Source: Hyphomicrobiaceae bacterium (GTDB taxonomy: Bacteria > Pseudomonadota > Alphaproteobacteria > Rhizobiales > Hyphomicrobiaceae). From it: a stretch of 5,323 nt of DNA. The position numbers and the translations under genes are program-made. Shown piece after piece: positions 1 through 5,323 of the stretch. Positions within the stretch are counted from its first letter, which is position 1; every line of letters begins with the position of its first letter. The stretch covers positions 1 through 5,323 of the forward strand of contig JABSQE010000113.1 of NCBI GenBank assembly GCA_013214245.1, written 5' to 3'. The notes beneath the pieces are model-generated. The model did no database searches, was not told the DNA's origin, and saw only the letters and a list, made by a program, of their open reading frames with translations.

Positions 1-1483
1 AGGCACCGGCAGTACGAATGATAAGGCCCATCCCTTGGGGAACATCTAGCTCTTGCACAATGGACTTCAATCTTTTTCTGTCCTGCAGGTTTGTGATTTT
101 TCGCGAAATACCCCCGCCCCTTGCTGTATTCGGCATAAGAACTGTGTAGCGTCCAGCAAGAGAAAGATATGTTGTAAGGGCCGCACCTTTATTACCACGT
201 TCTTCCTTGACGACTTGTACCAGTACGATCTGACGGCGTTTTATAACTTCTTGAATTTTGTAAGACTTTGAGTGAGATGGTTGGCTCAAAGCTAACCCTT
301 CATTAGTTTCTCTACTGTCGTCTTCTTCATCTATAGTATCATTAAAGTCCATCGATATCATATCGTCTTGTGATAAAGAGTCAGGGTTATCGTTTGACCA
401 AATTGTCTTTTCTGGCAGTTTCTCAAATTCGGACATCATAGTTTTATCAGCAATGTTACTAAGCTCAAATGCTGACTGTGATATTTCTACTACCGATTCA
501 TTTAGCTCTGATGAAACACTATTGCTGAATTCTTCGGACAAGTTCTGAGTGTTTTCTGTGTCATGCAATATATCGTTTTGATCACTTTTAAGCTGCGCTG
601 TTAAATAATCTAAACTATCAGAGGTAAAATCTATTAAATCGGATGAGATACTCTCGCAAGGAGACAGTGTGGTAGCGATAGAGCGATGTACTTCAGAGCT
701 GGCTGGCCCATTGCACACAATGTCATGATCCACGGATAAAATTGAATCTTTATTGAGATTATGTTTACCACTTTCCGTGCTAGAAGAGTAGTTGTGGTCC
801 TCGACATTCTCGCTAGTAGAATCTTTTTTTGTATCTGAAAACACTGAAGTTTCAGGTGAGGATTTTAGGAAGAAATTGTTACGCTCAGATGTTTTAGCTT
901 CCTGCGGTAAGTTTGCATCTAGTGGTTCAGATTTTGCTCCTGTAAGTGCTTCTTTGAATGAGGCAGATTTATTATCATGAGAATTATGAATAATTTCATC
1001 TATTACAACGTTAGACACATCAATAGAGTCACTGCAAATTCTTGGGGATACCAGTTTTTGAGTGGTAATTCTCTCACTATCCGTTTTAAAATTTCCAATC
1101 TCTTCGATACAATGATTAGTCAAATCGCTATCAGATTGTTTTTCCAAATCACTTTTATGTTCATAAATTTCGCGTTCTTCGTAATAACGTCCGCAAGCTA
1201 TTTCTTGCTCAAGTATTACCTGTCTGTCAGAGTGTGGTATTTGATAATAGTCAGGATGTATTTCGTTAAATGCTAAAAATCCGTGACGATTACCACCATA
1301 TTCAACGAATGCCGCTTGTAAAGAAGGTTCTACTCGGGTTACCTTAGCAAGGTAAATACTCCCCCTTAAAAGTTTTTTAGCAGCAGATTCGTAATCGAAC
1401 TCTTCCACACGACCATCTCGCAAAACCACCACTCGGGTTTCCTCTGGGTGAGTGGAATCGATAAGCATTTTGTTTTCGGCCAT
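1..1483 (-). CDS. rne: Ribonuclease E, N-terminal 494 residues (gene continues past the left edge)
   Basis: RNase E is the endonuclease that starts mRNA decay and processes rRNA and tRNA precursors, and it scaffolds the degradosome. The frame is open from the ATG at 1483 to the window edge; I checked every codon and saw no stop or frameshift. Residues 1-87 are the classic N-terminus and first half of the S1 domain (MLIDSTHPEETRVVV, then RVEPSLQAAFVEYGGNRHGF at 50-69, then HPDYYQIP). Residues about 88-406 are an acidic, Ser/Asp/Asn-rich insertion of low complexity. The S1/RNase E core resumes at YKIQEVIKRR (408-417), followed by KEERGNKGAALTTYLSLAGR and GGGISRKITN (456-465). RTAGA (490-494) matches the Arg169-Thr170 5'-monophosphate sensor of E. 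coli RNase E. The DNase-I-like catalytic region, zinc link and C-terminal scaffold lie outside. The start is supported by GAGGAA 8 bases upstream; M6 is a less likely alternative. Identification is secure. The insertion's role is unknown. Confidence 0.97.
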   Translation of the reverse strand, partial: MAENKMLIDSTHPEETRVVVLRDGRVEEFDYESAAKKLLRGSIYLAKVTRVEPSLQAAFVEYGGNRHGFLAFNEIHPDYYQIPHSDRQVILEQEIACGRYYEEREIYEHKSDLEKQSDSDLTNHCIEEIGNFKTDSERITTQKLVSPRICSDSIDVSNVVIDEIIHNSHDNKSASFKEALTGAKSEPLDANLPQEAKTSERNNFFLKSSPETSVFSDTKKDSTSENVEDHNYSSSTESGKHNLNKDSILSVDHDIVCNGPASSEVHRSIATTLSPCESISSDLIDFTSDSLDYLTAQLKSDQNDILHDTENTQNLSEEFSNSVSSELNESVVEISQSAFELSNIADKTMMSEFEKLPEKTIWSNDNPDSLSQDDMISMDFNDTIDEEDDSRETNEGLALSQPSHSKSYKIQEVIKRRQIVLVQVVKEERGNKGAALTTYLSLAGRYTVLMPNTARGGGISRKITNLQDRKRLKSIVQELDVPQGMGLIIRTAGA

Positions 1484-1907
1484 AGCCAGCGTTCCTCGGT
1501 GCGCTGCGCAGATACGATAACCAGCAACTGTACATATGTAGTTTGTGAGGTTAAAGTCTTTCGCGCGCATGTGATGGGTTGGTTGTATCGGTTCACATTG
1601 GAAAGGGGCCCGTCTATTTCTATTATGAAGTGTCGGGCGGCAAGTTGCATAATCACAGAAGCCATGGTTTCATGCATGTGGACAAGCCAAAGGGTCCATA
1701 AAGGCCAGTAGCTTTTTATGAAGGTACCTTTGGAAACTATATTCAGCAGCATTTTCTCTTTCGAATTTGGTCTAATTACGTGACCATTATTGTGGCCTGT
1801 ATCAAGCCGGCTGCCCTTTTGAGGGCCGTAATTCGAGATTGTAAGTCCCGATAGATTGCTTAGCGGGTTCCCTTTCCAGGCCATCCGCGCAAAGCTATAA
1901 GTAAAGG
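1484..1907. other. GC-richer stretch without a convincing gene: decayed gene or long rne leader
   Basis: No frame on either strand gives a recognisable intact protein. By hand count 1501-1920 is about 46% GC, against about 28% for 1981-2460, so it does not look like ordinary spacer of this genome. One explanation is a recently inactivated gene. On the plus strand around 1550-1663 there is a faint resemblance to the AMIN domain of AmiC-type amidases, and amiC often lies divergent to rne in alphaproteobacteria. The other explanation is a long structured 5' leader of rne; E. coli rne has one of about 360 nt used for autoregulation. A minus-strand open frame covers 1366-1884, but it runs into rne in another frame and resembles no family I know. 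I cannot choose between these from sequence alone. Confidence 0.4.
1492..1497 (-). promoter_or_regulatory. Ribosome binding site of rne
   Basis: On the minus strand this reads GAGGAA, 8 bases before the ATG at 1483. It is a good Shine-Dalgarno match and decides the start in favour of this ATG rather than the in-frame Met codon five codons later. Confidence 0.75.
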
Positions 1908-1938
1908 CCTGCGGCTTAAAAATTCGCCAAGCCGCAGG
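1908..1938. terminator. GC-rich stem-loop, possible plus-strand terminator
   Basis: CCTGCGGCTT (1908-1917) pairs perfectly with AAGCCGCAGG (1929-1938) around an 11-base loop. On the plus strand the stem is followed by AGCATTTTAAATT, a weak U-tract, so a plus-strand intrinsic terminator is possible. No intact plus-strand gene now precedes it, so it may be left over from a decayed one. On the minus strand the tail is CCTTTACTTATA, which is poorer, and there the hairpin could instead sit in an rne leader. The stem is certain; its function is inferred. Confidence 0.45.
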
Positions 1939-2437
1939 AGCATTTTAAATTATGGATAAGTTCGTATAACATTAAAATCTATCTATAATGCAATACATAA
2001 AGGACGTTGTTGCCTTAAAGAAAGCACTAACCAATTAAAGTCAGAACTCAACAAGTTATGGTTTCTATAATTTGTATCCTAGAATTGAAAATAAAAAATA
2101 CTCTATTTTACCAAGTATTGTAGTGTCTTAAGATCTAATCAAAATGTAAGCATATTTCGACTTTACTTTACATATCCGTGTTACACAATCGACAAATGTA
2201 GATACCTACCTAGAGAATCTATTCTAGATTAAAGCTTACTTTTTCGATCAAGTTAAGGCCTTATATTTCCTGATAATTAAGCTGAGATATAAAAATACAT
2301 CTGATTTAGAGAAAGCAAATTAAAAGTTTTTCCATCTTAAATGAGTTTGAATCTATTTTTGTTAGAGTAGCTAATCTATCAAGTCCACTAGCAGTTAAAG
2401 GCTATTTGCTGTAGTTTTGTATTCTATAATAATTATA
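1939..2437. other. AT-rich intergenic spacer
   Basis: About 500 bases in which I see no gene, tRNA or long repeat. Stops are dense in the reading frames and GC is about 28% by hand count. Small symmetric motifs such as TAAGGCCTTA near 2254-2263 and AATCT/AGATT near 2216-2230 are of a size expected by chance in such sequence. This is where trpD and trpC would be expected if the usual alphaproteobacterial order were kept; I find no recognisable piece of either. Confidence 0.7.
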
Positions 2438-2453
2438 ACAAAACATGTTTTGT
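2438..2453. repeat. Perfect 16-bp palindrome
   Basis: ACAAAACATGTTTTGT is identical on both strands. A further GTTTTGT lies at 2414-2420, so the same heptamer occurs three times in alternating orientation (2414-2420, 2438-2444 inverted, 2447-2453). The element sits about 70 bases beyond the trpG stop. It could be a binding site for a dimeric regulator or part of an RNA hairpin. No neighbouring gene start on either strand is close enough to suggest a target. Confidence 0.5.
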
Positions 2454-2465
2454 AAGGTCAGCATC

Positions 2466-2513
2466 ATTATCGCCACAATCACGTTTTTTTGGCAAAAAAA
2501 CGTGAGTGATAAT
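2466..2513. terminator. Strong hairpin just after trpG, candidate transcript end
   Basis: TCACGTTTTTTT (2479-2490) pairs perfectly with AAAAAAACGTGA (2494-2505) around a 3-base loop. An outer helix ATTATC/GATAAT (2466-2471 and 2508-2513) is separated by an unequal internal loop. It begins 8 bases after the trpG stop codon, the position of a transcript end. It is not a standard intrinsic terminator: the A/T tracts are on the loop side of the stem, and no U-run follows the stem on either strand. It may end transcription, protect the trpG 3' end or block passage between neighbouring units. The structure is certain, the role inferred. Confidence 0.5.
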
Positions 2514-2521
2514 AGCTTAAT

Positions 2522-3130
2522 CTAAATGTTATTACTGTAGTTTTTTTGCCTTCTGTAAGATTTTACTCCCGCAATTTTAAGAAAATTAGCCAGAAGATCA
2601 TAACCATGCTCTGAGGCTATACTTTCAGGATGAAATTGTACGCCAAATACGGGATATTTTTTGTGCTGAATCCCCATAAGTACACCATCTGCCGTAACAG
2701 CAGTTATCTCCAAATCTTTGGATAATCTTTCTTTGTTCAAACTCAGTGAGTGGTATCGCGCAACCGAGAAACTACTTGGCAGACCTTTAAAAATGCCTTT
2801 ATTAGTGCATGAAATTTTAGAAATTTTACCATGCATTGGAGTCACCTGTTGAATTACGCCTCCATAAGCTTGACCTATAGCCTGATGTCCTAAGCATACG
2901 CCCAAAATTGGAATTAAGCCGCTAGCTTCTTCGATCAGTTTTAGGCAGATACCAGCTTCATTGGGTGTACGTGGACCCGGTGAGATGATTATGGCCTGGA
3001 TGGTCTGTGCTAATGCTTCTTTCACCGTAATCTTATCATTGCGAGTAACATTACAAATAACGCCAAGCTCCCCAAAGATTTGAACCAGGTTATAAGTAAA
3101 ACTATCATAATTATCTATCAATAAAAACAT
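2522..3130 (-). CDS. trpG: Anthranilate synthase glutamine amidotransferase subunit
   Basis: TrpG hydrolyses glutamine and passes ammonia to TrpE, which makes anthranilate from chorismate in the cytoplasm. The 202-residue protein is a complete class I (triad) amidotransferase. It opens with FLLIDNYDSFTYNLVQ (2-17), has the oxyanion-region motif SPGPRTP (50-56, where Cys is commoner than Arg in the fifth position), the nucleophile Cys79 in GVCLGHQAIGQ, MHGK (99-102), ARYHSL (124-129) and the catalytic His167 and Glu169 in GVQFHPES. The start is forced: an in-frame TAG lies one codon upstream (3134-3136) and the conserved N-terminus begins at residue 2. There is no Shine-Dalgarno before it. It lies 115 bases after trpE in the same direction. 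PabA, the folate-pathway homologue, is nearly indistinguishable by sequence and such subunits are often shared, but adjacency to trpE favours TrpG. Confidence 0.95.
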   Translation of the reverse strand: MFLLIDNYDSFTYNLVQIFGELGVICNVTRNDKITVKEALAQTIQAIIISPGPRTPNEAGICLKLIEEASGLIPILGVCLGHQAIGQAYGGVIQQVTPMHGKISKISCTNKGIFKGLPSSFSVARYHSLSLNKERLSKDLEITAVTADGVLMGIQHKKYPVFGVQFHPESIASEHGYDLLANFLKIAGVKSYRRQKNYSNNI

Positions 3131-3245
3131 ATGCTAAAGTACAGGAGAGCCCTATCCTTTGTCAAACAAACTAAATTATTTTGCAGTTAACAGTGGTGTA
3201 AAGCGTGCCAACCGATTAGATATTTACATTATTTCGTTGGTACTA
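3131..3245. other. trpE-trpG spacer
   Basis: This is an unusually long gap for two subunits made in fixed proportion. It holds the possible trpG promoter on its trpG-proximal side. I see no coding frame and no clear terminator hairpin after trpE, so read-through from trpE remains possible. Confidence 0.6.
3136..3165 (-). promoter_or_regulatory. Possible promoter of trpG
   Basis: On the minus strand there is a perfect -35 hexamer TTGACA (3165-3160), an 18-base spacer and a weak -10 TACTTT (3141-3136). Only five bases separate the -10 from the ATG at 3130, so transcription would start at or within a base or two of the start codon and give a leaderless or nearly leaderless mRNA. This agrees with the missing Shine-Dalgarno. 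The -10 matches the consensus TATAAT at only three positions (first, second and last), so this is a hypothesis. Confidence 0.35.
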
Positions 3246-4787
3246 CTAATGCTGATATAAATTAGAAAATCTAACGGCCTCCTCTGCTGCTCTCATCAAG
3301 GCTTTAGCCTTGTTAATACATTCTTGTTGTTCTTTTTCTGGGATGGAATCATGAACTAGTCCAGCCCCTGCTTGTACATGCATTATACCGTCTTTAACGA
3401 TTGCAGTTCGCAAAACTATGCATGTGTCTAAATTGCCATCAGCTGAAAAATAACCAACGCATCCGGCGTATGGTCCGCGTTTGTATTTCTCTAACTCATC
3501 AATTATCTCCATGGCACGTATTTTCGGAGCCCCTGAAACTGTTCCAGCTGGAAATCCCGCCATCAAAGCATCTACTGCATTGTATTTATTATCTAGTTTG
3601 CCGATTACATTCGACACGATATGCATAACATGACTATAACGTTCAACAATAAACTTATCGGTCACGTGTACGCTTCCAAGTTTAGCCACTCGGCCGATGT
3701 CATTACGCCCTAGATCAAGTAACATTAGGTGTTCTGCTCTCTCCTTAGGATCATTTAAAAGCTGTTCAGCTATAATTTGGTCCTCATTCCGGTTAGCTCC
3801 GCGCCTGGCGGTCCCAGCTATTGGCCGAATTGTGATGTTTCCATCACGTACACGGACAAGAATTTCAGGGCTGGAACCCACAAGCGCAAAATGCTTAAAG
3901 TCAAGATGGAAAAGAAATGGTGATGGATTTGTGCGACGTAGCGCACGATAAAGCGCGAAAGGGGGTAGGTGAAATGGTATAGAAAATCGTTGAGACAATA
4001 CAACCTGAAAAATGTCACCAGCACGAATGTAGTCCTTGGCTCTATTTACCATAGTCATATAATCTTGCGGTGTGGTATTAGATGTTGACTTTGCTGTTTT
4101 ATGATCAACAGATCTTGTGCCAATGAGTGACGTTATTCTATTTGGGGTTTCTAGAGCCTTAATAACGGCGTTAAGTCGACTTTCTGCAGCATTGAAAGCT
4201 TCGCCTGCGACTTGCTTTTCACTAGGGCGAACCGGTGTCACGATTATCAACTGATCAGTTACGGAATCGAAGATCACCATGAGTGTAGGTCGTATGAGAA
4301 GTGCATCCGGCACACCGAGAACATCAAGGCTTTTATTTGGTAAATTCTCCACGAGTCGCACCATGTCATAGCCCATGTACCCAAAAATACCAGCTGCCAT
4401 TGGTGGTAAATCTTCAGCCATTTTAATTCGTGATTCGTCAAACAAATCTCGCATAGATGTTAGAATACTATGGTTGATGCGTTCAAACGAATCGATACTT
4501 AAGTGAGGGCTGCGGTTGATTTCTGCAACATTCCCATTAGCTCGCCAAATGATATCAGGCGCTAAGCCAATAATTGAATAGCGAGCACGTACTGCACCCC
4601 CCTCTACAGACTCCAGCAGAAACGACATGGAGTGCTGAGCTGAAAGTTTCATGTAAGCGGATACTGGTGTTTCAAGATCTGCTACTAAGCGTGTAGTAAC
4701 AACTTGTGGCTCTCCCGCATTGTAAGTTCTAGTAAAACGTTCTAGGGATGGTGTAATGTCAAACAAACGTCGTGGCTGTGGTTTCAC
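3246..4787 (-). CDS. trpE: Anthranilate synthase component I
   Basis: TrpE converts chorismate to anthranilate using ammonia supplied by TrpG, the committed step of tryptophan synthesis. The protein is 513 residues, a normal full length for unfused TrpE. The N-terminal domain holds LLES (57-60), the motif of the tryptophan feedback site. The C-terminal chorismate-binding domain is complete: QVVLSQRF, NPSPFLFHLDF, RPIAGTARRG (about 319-328), LLDLGRNDIG (about 356-365), FPAGTVSGAPKIRAMEI (about 410-426), GCVGYFSADGNLDTCIVLRT (from about 441) and QAGAGLVHDSIPEKE (about 470-484). The LLES motif and the trpG neighbour favour TrpE over PabB. The start is GTG at 4787 with AAGGA 8 bases upstream, and the protein begins MKPQPRRLF. 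It is not fused to TrpG. It follows the ppiD end by 106 bases in the same direction, the usual alphaproteobacterial order. Confidence 0.97.
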   Translation of the reverse strand: MKPQPRRLFDITPSLERFTRTYNAGEPQVVTTRLVADLETPVSAYMKLSAQHSMSFLLESVEGGAVRARYSIIGLAPDIIWRANGNVAEINRSPHLSIDSFERINHSILTSMRDLFDESRIKMAEDLPPMAAGIFGYMGYDMVRLVENLPNKSLDVLGVPDALLIRPTLMVIFDSVTDQLIIVTPVRPSEKQVAGEAFNAAESRLNAVIKALETPNRITSLIGTRSVDHKTAKSTSNTTPQDYMTMVNRAKDYIRAGDIFQVVLSQRFSIPFHLPPFALYRALRRTNPSPFLFHLDFKHFALVGSSPEILVRVRDGNITIRPIAGTARRGANRNEDQIIAEQLLNDPKERAEHLMLLDLGRNDIGRVAKLGSVHVTDKFIVERYSHVMHIVSNVIGKLDNKYNAVDALMAGFPAGTVSGAPKIRAMEIIDELEKYKRGPYAGCVGYFSADGNLDTCIVLRTAIVKDGIMHVQAGAGLVHDSIPEKEQQECINKAKALMRAAEEAVRFSNLYQH

Positions 4788-4893
4788 TAGTAGTATCCTT
4801 GGTTAAACGCGATGCCGCTACAAGCAATAAGAGATTTAGATACAAATGATGAAGTTTGGTGTTTGCTTTTCCGTTTAAGCTGTAGCTCGTGAT
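4788..4893. other. ppiD-trpE spacer, no tryptophan leader peptide seen
   Basis: On the minus strand this gap contains no TGG codon in any frame, so a trpL-type leader peptide that could drive ribosome-mediated attenuation is not encoded here. I see no strong promoter or terminator. trpE may be transcribed from within or upstream of the foldase gene. Confidence 0.6.
4796..4800 (-). promoter_or_regulatory. Ribosome binding site of trpE
   Basis: On the minus strand AAGGA lies 8 bases before the GTG at 4787. This supports a GTG start and shows normal Shine-Dalgarno initiation here, in contrast with trpG. Confidence 0.7.
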
Positions 4894-5323
4894 TCAACCT
4901 TTACTAATACCAACTGTCTGGTCAATTAGTCTTTGATCAGTGGTTGCTCCATAACGATTACGTAGATATAGCATGAGTTGTTTAACGGTATTTGCCCTCA
5001 AATTTTGTAGCAAGCGTTGTTCTAGTTGTTTTTTTTCTTCATCGCTAGTTTTGCTAGGAGGTATAATTTCCACAACCTCAAAAATCATACGCGACATGCC
5101 ATTTTTCGTTGGCGCAACTGAGAAAGATCCTACTTCTAGATTAAAAGCTTGTTCTATAGCGACGGAACTAATATTAGGTAATTTGTCATTGCGTTTGAAT
5201 GCTGAAGTAAGTTTAATTTTTTTTCCTGCCATTTCAGCAATCTCTTCGAAACTCGAACCGTTATTAAGCTGCCTAATGTATTCAGCAGTAAGCCGACTGA
5301 GTGCTTTACGTTCTTGTTTTTCG
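4894..5323 (-). CDS. ppiD: PpiD/SurA-type periplasmic foldase, C-terminal 142 residues (gene continues past the right edge)
   Basis: PpiD-type proteins are inner-membrane-anchored periplasmic chaperones with parvulin-like peptidyl-prolyl isomerase domains that help exported proteins fold. Only the end is present; the frame is open from the right edge to the TGA at 4894-4896. An internal Met codon at 5232 is not the start, because coding similarity continues upstream of it (YIRQLNNGSSFEEIAEMAGK). The segment shows the family's closing pattern: a short parvulin-like repeat (FEEIAEMAG, SSVAIEQAFNLEVGSFSVAP, MSRMIFEVVEIIPP), then a charged helix (SDEEKKQLEQRLLQNL), then LMLYLRNRYGATTDQRLIDQTVG. 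The usual membrane anchor and catalytic domain would lie outside the window. Its position directly before trpE is standard in alphaproteobacteria. The family call is good; the exact name is less certain because only the tail is visible. Confidence 0.82.
   Translation of the reverse strand, partial: EKQERKALSRLTAEYIRQLNNGSSFEEIAEMAGKKIKLTSAFKRNDKLPNISSVAIEQAFNLEVGSFSVAPTKNGMSRMIFEVVEIIPPSKTSDEEKKQLEQRLLQNLRANTVKQLMLYLRNRYGATTDQRLIDQTVGISKG

Noticed and set aside
792..1276. Two plus-strand open frames, one with hydrophobic membrane-like stretches
   Set aside because: They lie entirely opposite the rne insertion, whose own frame is open throughout. The hydrophobic look comes from the complement of Asp/Glu/Asn/Lys codons.
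1448..1711. Plus-strand open frame of 87 codons as a real small gene
   Set aside because: Its first part lies opposite the start of rne. There is no convincing ribosome site, and the only resemblance (AMIN-like) is partial and lacks the catalytic domain. It is kept only as a possible relic.
1366..1884. Minus-strand open frame of 172 codons upstream of and into rne
   Set aside because: It overlaps the first 118 bases of rne in another frame, has no recognisable motif and no family resemblance. Its non-overlapping part lies in the possible relic or leader region, so I do not call it a gene.
2216..2263. Small symmetric motifs AATCT/AGATT and TAAGGCCTTA
   Set aside because: Short symmetric words like these are expected by chance in a 28% GC spacer and show no repeat pattern.
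3401..4024. Several short frames inside trpE on both strands
   Set aside because: All are shadows of the unbroken, strongly conserved trpE frame.

Overview
The window looks like a piece of an AT-leaning alphaproteobacterial chromosome. It holds four clear genes, all on the minus strand: the C-terminal end of a PpiD-type foldase (4894-5323), trpE (3246-4787), trpG (2522-3130) and the N-terminal third of rne, RNase E (1-1483). The alphaproteobacterial assignment rests on the ppiD-trpE-trpG order and on the RNase E, whose S1 domain is split by a long acidic, serine-rich insertion as is common in that class. TrpE and TrpG are separate proteins, unlike the fused TrpE(G) of many rhizobia, so a Rhodospirillales-like or other non-rhizobial lineage is more likely. 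Loose spacing, low GC and a gene-free kilobase suggest some genome erosion, as in a host-associated bacterium; this last point is inference.

Layout, in the direction of transcription (right to left): the ppiD end, a 106-base gap, trpE (GTG start, good Shine-Dalgarno), a 115-base gap carrying a possible promoter for trpG, then trpG without a Shine-Dalgarno. Just past the trpG stop lies a strong but unconventional hairpin (2466-2513). Then comes about 1 kb without a convincing gene (1484-2520), then rne. The gene-free kilobase has two parts. By hand count 1981-2460 is about 28% GC, while 1501-1920 is about 46% GC. The change falls close to a GC-rich 10-bp hairpin at 1908-1938. The GC-richer part could be a decayed gene or a long structured rne leader.

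TrpE and TrpG together form anthranilate synthase, the first step of tryptophan synthesis from chorismate. Both keep their recognisable catalytic residues, and TrpE keeps the LLES feedback-inhibition motif. trpD and trpC, which usually follow trpG in this class, are absent here. I find no tRNA, CRISPR array, insertion sequence or new multi-gene system. The observations most worth a second look are the 1484-1940 segment, the palindromes downstream of trpG, the possible leaderless trpG mRNA and the very long RNase E insertion.
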